Shown: in pieces, positions 14,101-27,300 of the stretch
How positions within the stretch are numbered: the first letter of the stretch is position 1
How the letters are laid out: every line of letters starts with the position of its first letter
Origin: Rhinopomastus cyanomelas
Taxonomy: Eukaryota; Chordata; Aves; Bucerotiformes; Rhinopomastidae
Assembly (NCBI GenBank): GCA_013400115.1
Contig: VXBP01008589.1
Coordinates: forward strand, 40,617-104,616
Reading direction: 5' to 3'
DNA length: 64,000 nt
Position numbers and translations under genes: made by a program
The notes under the pieces: model-generated
The model's database searches: none
The model's input: the letters and a program-made list of their open reading frames with translations, nothing else
What the model was told of the DNA's origin: nothing

Positions 14101-15322
14101 GCTATTTTTATGTTAAGTTCTGTTTTGAAGGACAAAGTAAATAAATACTGTTGATATTTATGTGCTCTTTGCTTTGAGAGATGCCTACATTTTAATGCCA
14201 GAAGTCTTGTGAATGTTTAGTGCAGAGAGATAAAACTAACAAACTATAGTATAACTTGATAATTTTGCAAACTAAACCAAGGCTCATTATATTTTCCATG
14301 TAGTACTTGTATTTGAATATTGGTCTAGTAGATTTATGGTGTGCTTTAAAATGTGTTCCAAGGGGCTGACACTACTGGGAAGGGGTGGACAAAGTGCTTC
14401 TCTTAGTGTGTTTTGGAATGAGGTTCTGCAGTGAAAAGAAATCGTTTGGTCCATCCTTTCTTAGCACAATGTACTGTATATCTTGTGTTATAAGTACTGT
14501 AATGTGTGTCAAGTTTTCTCTTGAAAATATAGTAGCTTGATTTTTTTTTCATTAACTTTTATTTTACTAGCTAAAGCTAGCAAATTGCTGTAGCAATTTT
14601 AAATAATCTTTATTTATACTGGGTTGCTTCATCTTCCTGCATACAGCTGTCTGAAATTCTATACCAAATATCAGACGCGTGAGCATTAGTGAAGAAAACT
14701 GACTGGTGCTCTTCTTTTTTTCTTGTCTGAGAATATACTTTTGCAAAATATACTAAGGAAGGGGGTAAGAACAAGTAGATGGACAGCTTTTGGGAGTCAG
14801 TATGCTGGTGAACTTGAGCTCAGAATACTTGTCCAGTTCTAGTGGGCATAAAGGCAAGAGGTTTCCTTCTGCTGATTCTTTGATAGGGATTGTTGAGACT
14901 TTCCTTCTTCTCTGTATACCGTACATTCTAGCAATACATCAGTACAAAAACACAGAGCTTGAGTCTGACATTAAGCATATGCATCAATTAATTATTTGAG
15001 GTAATGCTTTTATAATGTCTGTGCTCTTACTCATTGATAAATGTAAAGCAGCTTTTCCTCTTGATAATTTAGAGGAACAGAATTAAGTGTTGTTGAACAC
15101 GTAATTGTGTAAATAGATTGTGACAGGCTAAATTAATTCTTTACTGTTATCTATCTTGAAGAATAATTCAAAGATATTCTGGAGGAATAGCTAAATGTTA
15201 GTGGTGTTTCAAAAGTGTAGAGTCTTTCTTCAGCAAAAGGAATGGACCAAATCCCGTTCAGTTAATAACCACTATGTTTTTTAAAAATGTAATACATTTT
15301 TTTGGTTGCTTTTGTTTTGCAG

Positions 15323-15379
15323 GATACAAAATTATGGATAATAATGGAATATCTGGGTGGAGGTTCTGCACTAGATCTT
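15323..15379 (+). CDS. STK24: STK24 coding exon, kinase hinge (19 aa)
   Basis: Encodes DTKLWIIMEYLGGGSALDL, covering strand beta-5, the hinge that binds the adenine of ATP, and the start of helix alpha-D. The acceptor is a T-rich tract ending TTGCAG and the donor is GTAAGT. The exon starts and ends in phase 0. It is the first STK24 exon I can find in the window. The preceding exon, expected to end in YYGSYLK, was not seen in 1..15322. Confidence 0.95.
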
Positions 15380-18300
15380 GTAAGTAAATTATGTATGGTT
15401 TTTGTTATTTTACCTCACCTAATTGTTCTCTTGTCTTCGAGTTTTAGAAACTATTGGATGTCCTTTAGCTATGACAATGTTTGCTTTCAGTAAAGAAGAA
15501 AAAGTATTTGTCAGTGCTAGGAAAATGTTATTTTCCATGAGGCAAGACTGATTATTTGTATAGATGGAAGGGCACTAAGCAACATAATACTGGAAGCAGG
15601 ATATAAACATCTTGGAACGCTAACCCTCAGTAAGCCGGAGAGCGCTAGTGGCTGAAAATAGTTTTTGCTGTCTCTTAATTCTGCCACTGCAGCTCTTCAT
15701 AGTCTTTACCTTTCAATGTATCTTACTCCCAAACAAACAGGAGTTTCTCCTGTGTGAATCTCACTGAAGTCTAAGCAGACAGAAACAGTTTAGGCTGGTA
15801 TTAAGAAATACCTTTCAAAGAAACAGGAGGAGCTGTGGTCTCCTTTGAGGGTAGAGGTCTTACAGAGTGATCTGTAGAGACTAGAGAGCTGAGCAGTCCC
15901 CAGCTGAATCAAATTTCACAGGAGCAAGTGTTGTTTTCTGCACTTGGGGTAGGGCACGCCGTTTTGAACCACAATTCAAAAGGTTCCATGCAAATTGTGT
16001 TTTCTCTGCCTGGCTACTGTCCTTTTTAGCTATTGGAAAAAAAACCCAAGCAACTATCCCCACCAACAAAATTGCGCGCTGTCTTATATTTATAGTTGCT
16101 TTAAAAATGCTGTTATAGTAATGTTATAGCATAGTTTGCTGTTCTCAGCTGTGGCAGCTAATACATGCTTGACAAAGAGTAAAAGGGAAATCAGTCAATG
16201 TAGAGGGAGCAGTTCTGCTGTTTACATCCAGAAAATATGAGTGGTAGTAAATGCAGGCTTCCTGCATTTATACTGCAATATTAGAATTTTAATTACCTTT
16301 TGGAACCCATTTATTCCTTTAGTTGCCGTATCTTGTTAGAAAAATTTTTGTTGTTGTGTGGAAATTTATAATATTCCCCATAAGTAAACTTTTTACAGCA
16401 GAACTTTATGATTGTGATAGTTTTTTTCCTTTTTTGCTTTCCTTGCTTCAAAACATGAGAAAGATACTAGCAGTTACTGCATTTTCTTGTGGGGTTTTTT
16501 CATACACTTTTCACTTGTCAGATTGCTACATTTATTCCTTAAATTTGTTGCCTAGAAATAGGATAAAATTATCTTCTGCGCGCTATGGTTCTCAGCTGAA
16601 ATCTGGTGGGACAACTGGCACACTTTATCACATTTCCGTACATTCAGGCAAGACTGAATGAGAACCTTGAATTCTGTGTTTAAAGGGCATTCAGACAATG
16701 TTAGCCTGGTGTTTTCTGTACTTCAATATGCATTGGCTGTTTTGGAAACCACATCTTACAAAAAAAAGTACATAGAGTGCAATACATGTACATTGTTGTT
16801 CAACCATGAGTGTAGTTCAGGTTTGGGCACTAATATTCTCAGCCTTACTTTATTTTCACCAACTTCCTCACTAGATTAGTGATCAGTCACACAAGTTGAA
16901 CATACGTAAATCTATGGGTCCTGAGGAAATGCACCCAAGTGTTGAGAGAACTGGCTGATGTTGTTGCTCTACCACTCTTCATCATTTTTGAGAAACTGTG
17001 GTCAGCAGGAGAGGTACCTGAGGGCTAGAGGAAAGCTAATGTCACTCCAGTTTTCAAAAAGGGTAAAAAGGAAGATCCCGGCAACTACAGATCACACAGT
17101 TTCACCTCCATCCCTGCAAAAACGATGGAGCAGTTCTTTCTGGAGGTTATTGCTAAGAATATAGATGACAATAAAGTAATCAGTGGTCAGAATGGATTTA
17201 CCATGGAGAAATCATGCTTGACTAATCTGATAGCCTTCTATGATGTGCCTAAATGCATGAATGGGTGGGTGCTCTGAGACCAGTGGATGTGGTTTACCTC
17301 AACTGTAGTAAGGCCTTTGACACAGTCCCCCATAACATCCTCATAAGTAAGCTTAGGAAGTGTGGGATAGAAGAGACTGACTTGGATTAAGAACTGGCTA
17401 TGTAACAGAGCCCAAAGAGTTGTGATTAATGGTACAGAGACCTGTAACCAGTGGTGTTACCCCATGGATCAGTGCTAGGTCCAGCTTCATTCAGTATCTT
17501 TATTAATGACCTTGATGATGGGACAGAGTGTCTCCTCAGCAAGATGATACTATCTGGGTGCTCTGGCTGATTCACCTGTTGGCCGTGCAGCCAGTAAGGG
17601 AGACTTGGACAGGCTGAAGGGATGGGCAAAGAGGAATTTAATGAGATTTAATAAGTACAGGCTCCTTCACCTAGGAAGGAGTAATCCATCAATACAGACT
17701 GGGAGACGATCTACTGGAGAGCACCTCTGTGGAGAGGGACCTTCAAGTTCTTGTGAACAAGTTATTCATGGAACAGCAATGTGCTTTTGTGGCCAAGACC
17801 AGTGGTATCCTGGGATGGATCAAGAAGATTGTATCCAGCAAATCAAGGGAGATTCTTCTCGCTCTCTACTCTGCCCTAGTGAGGCCACATCTGGAATATT
17901 GTGTCCAGTTCTGGGCTCAGATCTGATTGAAAGTGTCCAATGGAGGGCTATGAGAATCATTAGGGGACTGGAGCACTTGCCTTATGAGGAGATAGTAAGA
18001 GACCTGGGACTTTTTAGTTTGGGGAGGAGATGATGTATTTATATACGTGAGGGCTGGCTGTGAGGAAGGAAGAGACAATCTCTTTTCACTTGTGCCTTGT
18101 GATAAGACAAGGGGCAAGGGATGTAAGGTGGAGCTCAGGAAGTTCCACCTCAACATGAGGAAAAACTGATTTGCTATGAGGGTTACAGAGCACTGGAATG
18201 GGCTGCCCAGGAAGGTTGTGGAGTCTGCTTCTCTGGAGACTTTAAAGACCCCTTTTGATGTGTTTCTATGTAACCTGGTTTAGGTTTTATGATCCTGACT

Positions 18301-21300
18301 GATCAGGGGGCTTGGACTCAATGACCTCTGGAGGTCTCTTGCAACCACTAATGATCTGTATATCTGATCTGTGTACCAAGTCCTCAGCTGGTCTGCCCAG
18401 CACATACAGAGCACAGCTTGAGAGTGTCATAGTGGGTTTCAGGAAATGGCAATGTTGTGGATATTATCTAAGCCAAAGAAAAGCAAAAAAGATTGTCAGC
18501 AAACCTGCAAAAGTAAACCACATTCAAAATGTTACTTCTGTTCATGTGTATTAGCTGATGATTTCTAAGTGATGTGAAATTTTAATTTTTGTCTGAAATG
18601 CTTTCTTCTTCAGAGTGCAGCTTCAGAAATGCAACTTTTTGATTGTGTTTCAGTGACTGCTGTTGTGGAGAAAACTAGAGTACTGCAGTATTAACAATAT
18701 TTTCATCAGCAAAGTTTCAGTCTCTCTTAAAATGCCTCTATTGGTTAAGAAGCTTCTCTGGGTAGTGACCTTTCTTCTGTCCTTTCAGACTTAGTGGCAA
18801 ACTCACTTTTAGAATTTAGGTCAGCTGTAGAGAGCTCCCAGAGCTTCTACTATGGCTGTTTCTTCTCTTAAGAATTAAATTAATTCTAACAATGTGCAGA
18901 TTCATATGAAAAAGGGTATTTAAAGTAAAAGTATTCAGTGCTCTGTCAGCCTAGCAGTTTGAGCTGAGTGTTGGAGAGCTTCACAAAATCCCTTGCCCTG
19001 TATAGTGACAGCATATAGGATTGGTGTGGTACCTTACATGCCTTGGTTTCTTTCTCAGACTTTGACATTTGGGTCCATAAAGAGCCTATGGAGTTGCACA
19101 TCTAAGTTGAGCGTGGTGTTAATAGCAACATTACAATGGGGAGTCTTTTCAGCACAGTTTGTATGTCTATGGCCTGACCACAAAGCAGCAACTGGAAGCT
19201 GGCTTTACGGGGATGTTAAACTTCTAAAAGTGTTTTAGATGAATTAAGTATTTCTTTAGCTGTTGTCCACAGGGCCCCTTCATTTACAGAAGGATGTATT
19301 TTTTTAAAGAGTATTCTGGTTTGTATCTCGTATTACAAAATGAGTAACTCGCAAGTTTCAAGGTATGACAGAAGGACTTGTATAGTATTTTTATAGTAAG
19401 TACTCTTTCTGTTTCACCTTTTTATGTATGTATATCTGTACACATGCATATCTATATCAAACAATATTTCTTGTGTCTCCTAGTTAGAACCTGGCTCGCT
19501 CGATGAAACACAGATTGCTACAATATTGAGAGAGATACTCAAAGGACTCGATTACTTGCATTCGGAAAAGAAAATCCATAGAGATATTAAAGGTAAATTT
19601 GTTTTTGTTTGTATTGTAGTAGTTGTCGTAGTAAAGGAACTGTATTAATAATAATAATAATGTAATATAAATGAGAACCCTTCCAGTGTCAAGTATCTTA
19701 ATTTCTGGCATTTCCTCTTCATTCCAGCTGCTAATGTATTGCTGTCTGAACAAGGAGAAGTAAAACTAGCCGATTTTGGAGTAGCAGGACAACTAACAGA
19801 TACACAGATAAAGAGAAATACTTTTGTAGGAACACCATTTTGGATGGCACCTGAAGTAATAAAGCAATCAGCCTATGATTCAAAGGTGAGATATTCCAAG
19901 ATGTTAGCCAAAGTTCCTTTCTGTTTCAAAAAACTTGTGTTTTACCCTGAGGGAGTATAGCTTTGGAGTATAGCTAATAACTTTGGCTGCATGTAGATAG
20001 GTGTGTGTTTAGATGATGTTTAGCAGCTAAAAGCTGTTGGCAAGGAAAATTTTCCTAATGTGTATCCAAACCTTCAGTTTCCTGGTGCATTAATCCTGTA
20101 CAGATGGCAAGAAATACTGCAGTATTGGCAAGCAGACAATGTTTTATCCCACTCTGTTGATGTGCATTTTTGATGGTTGTTTAAAAGAGAACAAAAATCT
20201 ACAAAATTTAATACGATTCCACTTGTTTCTAGCAAAAATAGTTTGCGATAGTGTTGAAGAACATGAATTTAGCCGGTGTGAAAATGTTGTTTGAAAGTGC
20301 TGTTATTCATCTTTGGAAGAAAGATGCTGCATAGGTCTGTACTGCCTTCTGACCACGTTACTTTAAATATTCTGTACAAGGAAGGTTTAATGTCTAATGT
20401 AAAATACAATGCTGTGTAATATAAATATCTACAAAGGATTTTGATTTAGCAGAGTGATACAGCAGCACACTGAAATGACAACACAAGCACAACATTTATT
20501 TTATATTACTGATTGTAATATAGTTAGATCACAACGGAGCTGTGATTCCTGGTACTGGTCTGTGTATGCTCACCAGCATGGCGTTGGGTGTGCCCTGGTT
20601 GCCAGGAAAGAATATGTACGCTGAAGCCAGCTCAAGCCCATTGCTCTTTTTCTTGTTTACTGGATTGTCTCTGGTACTGCTCCCTTCCCTATTTTGATAT
20701 GTTTCTTTAGAGAGACTATTTAAAAATAACTACCAGAGCTTAACAGAGCTTCTGAGAGCTTGAATGACCCCAAATTCCCAATTTAAAGGTTGAGCAAACA
20801 GGCTTTTTTTGTTATGGATGGTGGGTTTTGGCTTTTATATTGGTGGTGTTTCCAGGCTTGGTTTTGTTTTTTTTTATCTTTGGCTTATTGGAATGATCTT
20901 CATTTGTACAAATCATGGTTCAGTCCTCAGGTTTTGAATTCTGGCTGTCTCAGTGCACAGTATTGTGTGAGCATGAAAAGGTCTTACATGCTTGCCTAGA
21001 AAGCCAGAGATCAAGTGTTTGATGAACTAGTGATACTTGTTTGTGATGCTTTGCCACTAAGTGTACAGACTATAGTTTTGCTGTTGTTGCACAACAATTT
21101 GCCAAGGCATGTTTAAGGTGTGTGTGAAAATACAGACAGATCTAAGTTCATTTTGCTTCCATAAGCCATCTGTGATTGAGAGGTATTAGGCAGGACTGTT
21201 CTTTTCATAACACACCCCCAGTGAGGTGCAAGCAATTCCAATTACTAGTTACCGTGTTACCCTTACCTGGTTTTGTTCTTTGCCTGTTGAATCCTCTTGC

Positions 21301-24300
21301 TTCCTACATGCTGATGATTCCTGATAAAGTGCCCTGTAACAATACTTTGGGCACTGTTCACCCACTTCTTTCACACAGTTCATCTACCTCTTCCTCATTA
21401 ACAATACGTCTCATGCTGAGTGTTGGTTTGTTGCTCCTTTTCTGAGCGAGCTGATACTTCTGCTCATGCTGACTGCTGAAATCCCACAACAGTGCAAGGC
21501 AAAGCAAAACCTAAGTTATGATGTGATACTGCTGACCAGGCTAAAAAAAGGCAAATGAGGTCTAACATTGGTAGCTGTTGCTATAGAGCTTAAGATCTCC
21601 TGTTAAATCAGCATCATCATCATCACCACTTGTATTAATGTTATGGGCAGTTGATGGGTTTTCTGATGCATACAACACAATTAATGCAAGAACTGCTAAT
21701 CCAGCATATTGATTTCCTCTTGAAGCCATTTTGATTTTTAACATAAAGTTACACCTCAGGTATCCTTCTAAATTAGTTATGTCAGAAACACATTTCAGAA
21801 TTGAAGAGACAAACTTCTGAGGAGTGTTCTTTCTTGTGTGAAGTGTTTGGTTAAAAAACACTTACGTTGTCTTTGCATTCATTTATAATATATTAACATC
21901 CATGTTACCCTATTTTAGGATGGTGTAAAAGCAGTGAATATATAACAAAAGTTATTGAGTTTTGGTATAGTCTTCAGTTTTTTCCTCAGTGTAAGCTATG
22001 GGGATGTGTGTATGTAATATTTTTAATCTTTTTGTACAAAAGTGAAGCTTTTTCCCGATAAAATATGTTTTAATTTTGGATTTGATGAATGCATGCATTT
22101 TGTCTGTTTTTGTTTCTAAATGTGTTAAACTTCACAATGTTAAACCAAGTTATGTTGCCTATGCCATGCTCTCAAGTTCATGTAAGTCTTCTTGATGTGC
22201 CTTCTGCATGTGGGAGCTGTGTGCTCACTAACTGCCATACTGAACGTAGCATTCCATTCTCTTAAAATAATCCTGTTATTCTTTCTTGGTTCATGTATTG
22301 CAAATTATAGTTGCAAGGCATTCCAAAGCTCATCTTTATTGCCTTTTATTGCCTAAAAAGAATCAAGGTATGCAATTCTTTCTGGTCATAGGTGCTAAAA
22401 CTTCAACAGCTTCTGTCTGACTTTGATAATCATAGGATCATAGGATTCAGGCATATATTTGAGAACCCAGGATTTCCAGGATTTCCAACTCCCACATTTC
22501 CAGATGTGTGAGAGAGTATGTCAGCTAGAATGTTTTGCATTTTAATGTGGTCAGTAGTTAGTTTGAGAAGCACAAATTACAGAGAAGACGTGATAAAATC
22601 CAGCTGCTAAAGAAACTATCTGCCATGGGGGAAAAACCCTCAAATGTCAAAACTTAGCTAGTGTTGTATTAAAGCTACTGCTTTTTACAATTTTTTTTTT
22701 CATTTTTTGGTATTTATCTTTTCCTATACCATTTAGTTTCTTCTGTCCAAGATACTAGTTCTTTGTTCTAAGATCCTTACGGGAAATTTCCTTTATTTCT
22801 AGTTTCTATTGTAGTATTGGCAATAACTCTGTTTCCTTCTGCTTTGAGTCTTTAAACCTGCAAGTCAGCTTCTTTCCTTACTTGCCTCAGTTTTCTCATA
22901 TCTAGTTCTCTGCCCTTTGTACTATAGAGCTTTTAATAGAAAAATAAATATTTAAATTAAACATGTGTTCCTCTTGCACATAGCCTTTTCTTCTCTGACT
23001 TACCAGACCTTCCAAATCAGATTCAATTTTAACCGTTAGAATGGAAGAGGAAAGGCTTACATCAGTACTGGAATAAGTAGGAGTTACTAGTGAGTGATTT
23101 GGTGACATTCATCTAAACTTGGAAGAATAATTTGTGTTCAGGTTATGAAGCTGTAAAAATCATATAACATGGTAAAACTTGATGATACAGTGTGATCACT
23201 TCTTAAGGACATGCTTCTCCCTCCCATTTGGAGGACTGATTTATGCCTGTTCTGGAGTTCCGTTGTCGCAGACAAGTGCGTGCCTGGTTGGGTGACCAGT
23301 ACCTGCATCCCTGTTTTGAGATGCGTATCTATGAATGCAGAGGTTAAGTTTTAGAGGAATTTGAAGGGGGTGGTAGGTTCCAACAGGATGCACTTTCAAA
23401 GTACATGTTGGGCTTGAAAGTGTTCAGTGTGCAGATGAAAGTGTTCAGTGGCTGTGCTGCCATTCAGTGACTTTTACATGCAATTTTTGTATAGAAAGGT
23501 CACTAGCTGCAGCAAGTTAGAAATGTATCACGAAGATACAGAACTAATGTGTGTGTGTGTGCACATGCATGTGGATATCTGAGCACATATACATCCATAC
23601 ATTTTTATACTTACATATATACACACATACTCCCATCTGTGACTGGAAATCTGGCAAAAAGAAGTATATCGGTTTTTATGATTTTAACACATTCCTCTCT
23701 AAAGAAACTGAAATTCAGAATAAATTGGAAATAATAACACTTGGTTGTTAACACCAAGACTCGTTTCCACATGTGACATTTTCTTTCCTAACCAAGAAAA
23801 GGAAGGAAATTACTTGCAATTACACTTAAACTTGAGGAGAACTTGGCTGGTAATGCTGTTATTAAGAAAAATGAAACTCAGAGCTCATATACTTATTCTT
23901 CTGCGCTCAGCCTGAGATGGCAGTTCATTAACATGGGTTAACATAATGTCATCTCATAAATTTGATGGTCTGCTAATTGATCATCTTTTCTTTCCATACT
24001 TACAAAATTAAGTGACTAAGCTCTTCAAGAGAAAAAAGCTGTCTGAACAAAGAGGCAGCTTAGTTTCAGTCAGGCACTGTAGCTATGAAGGTGGGATGGA
24101 TGCAGACATGGCTGCTGTCAGCCTGTGATCTTGTATGTCACATGCAACCTATGAGCAGAGAAAAGACAGGTGGACCAGTGGGACACTTAGGAAGGACAGC
24201 AGTGATAAATGAAATCTTTGCTCTTTCCAGTGCCTAGAAATAGATGTGTTTACAGGACAGCAAAGTTACAAATCCTCTGTTTGGGAGCTAAATCAGACGG

Positions 24301-27300
24301 TACACTTCAGATCTTTCCTGTTGCCTGAGAGTAAGTCTTTATTCTGCTTTCATTTCAAAAGAAATAGGGAAAAGCAAAACATAAACATTTTTAATTGATG
24401 TCTTGTCCTTTGGAACATTTCTGTGGAATATTTTTTCTTTCACATTTTTGAGGCATTTATGCATCTGTTCTTTTGACTTTTAGGCCTGTTATATCAGTGG
24501 AACGCAGAGAGTTGTGATACGTTACTTCACATGACTTCAGACAGGTTTGGCAGTAGGGTTTGGATTGTGGCAGACAGTGTTCCCTAGAAACAGTAGCACA
24601 TTTTGATGGACACCTGTGAAACAAATAACATCCCTTAAATCCAATATTATTCAGGACTGCATTTCCCTAGTCTGTGAATAAGAATGTTGGATAAGACATC
24701 GTTAAACATCAGGAACTTTATATTCTAATGTGTTCACTTTCTGATGGTTGTACTAGCTGATGCTATTACTCTTTAAAAGTATTTGTGTTTCATGATCAGC
24801 TATAACTGCCGCTGTAATACAATGCACTTTAAGAAAGGTTTAAAATTCTAATTAGATCTGACTTATTTTGTAGAATAAATGACCACAATAACAAAACCAA
24901 TTTACATATGAAATTATTTGCAGTAAAGGTTTAAAATGGGACAGAATCTCGTTGGAGGCCTGTATCTAGTGGAGGCCCTCAGAGCTCAGTGCTGGGACTG
25001 GTTCTGTTCAGTATGTTCATTCATGACCTTGATGAAGAAACAGAGTGCACACAAAGCTGGGAGGAGTGGCTGACAGCCCAGCAGGCTGTGCTGCCATTCA
25101 GTGAGACCCGGACAGGCTGGAGAGTTGGGCAGGGAGAAATTTGATGAAATTCAACAAGAGCAAGTGCAGTGTTGCATCTGTGACAGAACAACCCTGGGTA
25201 CCAGTGTAGAATGGGGAATGACCTGCTGGAGAGTATTGTAGGGGAAAGAGACCTGGGGGTCCTGGTGGACAGCAGGATGACCATGAACCAGCAATGTGCC
25301 CTTGTCGCCAAGAATGCCAGTGACATACTGCGCTGGATTAGAAGGGGTGTGGTTAGGAGGTCTAGAGAGATTCTCCTCCCACTCGACTCTTCCCTGGTGA
25401 GGCCTCATCTGGAATATTGTGTCCAGTTCTGGGCCTCTCTGTTCAAGAAAGACAGGGAACTGCTCAAAAGAGTCCAGTGCAGAGCTACAAAGGTTATATG
25501 GAAGTGGAGCGTCTCCCTTACGAGAAGAGGCGGAGGGAACTGGATCTCTTTAGCTTGGAGAAGACTGAGAGGTGACCTAGTTAATGCTTATAAATACGTA
25601 AAGGGTGTCAGGAGGATGGAGGCAGGCTCTTCTTAATTATACCCCATGATAGGACAAGGGGCAACAGGTGTAAGCTGGAACATAGGAGGTTCCACATAAT
25701 ATAAGAAAAAATTTACTGTGAGGGTGACAGAGCACTGGAACAGGCTGCCCAGAGACATTGTGAAGTCTCCTCTGAAGACATTCAAAACCCTCCTAGTTGT
25801 GTTCCTGTGTAAGTTGATCTAGGTGATCCTCCTCTGGGAGGGGGATTGGGTTAGATGATATTTCGAGGTCCCTTCCAACCCCTAACTTTCTGTGATTCTG
25901 TGGAAGTCTACATTTGCGATTTTTCACAGAATCACAGAATGTTAGTGGTTGGAAGGGTCCTCAAAAGATGATCTAAGTCCAACCCTCCATGCTGGAGCAG
26001 GGTAAGCCTACAGTACTGTCTCAAATGTCCTACACTGGCTCAAACCCATGACCCCAGGAATTCAGAGTCCCATGCTCTACCCACTGAGCCAGCCGGGTGT
26101 CTGGGGTAGAGTAGCTAACTCTAGTTAAAGTACCTAGTCTGGGGCTGCGTTTTGGATTTGTGCTGGAAACAGTGCTGGTAACACAGGGATGTTGTAGCTG
26201 ATGCTCAGCAGTGCTTGCATGGAGTCAAGGCCTTTTGTGCTCCTCACACTGCCCTGTCGCCCCGTCAGCAAGTAGACTGAGCGTGCAGAAGAAGTTGGGA
26301 AGGTACACAACTGTGGCAACTGACCAAAGGGATGTTTTTTCTTACAGGCAGACATCTGGTCATTAGGCATAACAGCCATAGAACTTGCAAAAGGAGAGCC
26401 ACCTCATTCAGAATTGCATCCAATGAAGGTTTTGTTCCTCATTCCTAAGAACAATCCACCAACGCTGGAAGGAAACTTCAGTAAATCCCTCAAAGAATTT
26501 GTTGAAGCCTGCTTGAACAAGGACCCAAGCTTTGTGAGTTCAATCTGTTTGTCAATATGTAGTAGAGAACTTGACTAGTTTACATGAATTAAGTGCATTT
26601 TCTAATGGGGGGCAACATATTCACTGGATACTGTATATTTTTAAAATGTTGTTTGTACCAAGACTGAGGTCTTTCAGCACTGTCAAACACAGTAAGAAAA
26701 TATTGCCTTTTTTTCTTTTAAGAGACCTACTGCAAAAGAGCTCTTAAAACACAAATTTATTTTACGAAACTCAAAGAAAACTTCCTACCTGACTGACCTT
26801 ATTGATAGGCATAAGAGATGGAAGTCTGAACAAGGTCATGACGACTCCAGTTCTGATGACTCAGACAGGTGAGTTTTTGTGAAATGCTTCTTGTAAGTAC
26901 AGGACTCAAGCAGTTATTTTTAGCACGTATACTCCTGTGTGCTGTTACTTAACAGCTTTTCAGCTTGGCTGCCTTGGTAAACCACTGAAATCTTTATTTC
27001 AGTACTGCAAGGAATGTCATCCCAATATCAGTCGCTGACCAATTCGGTACTACCTTCTGTTTTATGTAGGGTCTGGAGGCTTTCCTAGGCATATGGCTAA
27101 TTGTTACTCCTGTTAGGCAAGCAGAAAGCAGGCCTCACACTGGAAAGCCAGGAAGCAATCTATGCTTCGTTGTGCTTTGTGTGTGTGTGGTCACCTAAGG
27201 AGGGGAATTATCTCCTTGATGGCACATGCTAACGGCAGGCATCAGGCTGGTTATGATTTCTTAGCTGCTACTATAGCTGTGTATTTGTCCTACATTATTA

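Larger units (their letters stand above)
1..15322 (+). other. STK24: STK24 intron (5' part of window)
   Basis: AT-rich sequence upstream of the hinge exon. It contains one CR1 fragment (7974-8280), an old tandem duplication (10930-11115) and one exon-like segment (5276-5413). No other coding exon was recognised on either strand. That it is intron follows from the mid-gene start of the first exon. Confidence 0.8.
19886..26347 (+). other. STK24: STK24 intron with CR1 and SINE
   Basis: A 6.5-kb intron between the activation-segment exon and the C-lobe exon. It carries a CR1 (24941-25902) and a tRNA-derived SINE (25925-26103) near its 3' end, plus a TG run at 23549-23561 and a short decayed CR1 tail near 22428-22455. 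The rest shows nothing recognisable. Confidence 0.85.

Noticed and set aside
17605..18033. 142-aa plus-strand frame
   Set aside because: It is a remnant of CR1 reverse transcriptase inside the degenerate element at 16880-18373, not a host gene.
20455..20680. Possible old LTR on the - strand (AATAAA followed by a GT-rich stretch)
   Set aside because: No clear ends, no target duplication and no family I can recall.
21562..21861. Minus-strand frame with a signal-peptide-like start (MASRGNQYAGLAVLALIVLY) and a DDDD run
   Set aside because: No protein family is recognised, the Asp run comes from a CAT/ATG trinucleotide stretch, and it lies in an intron. Probably chance.
26030..26098. A tRNA gene on the - strand
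   Set aside because: The A and B boxes are present, but the acceptor stem does not close and the sequence continues into a CR1 tail, so it is a SINE head.
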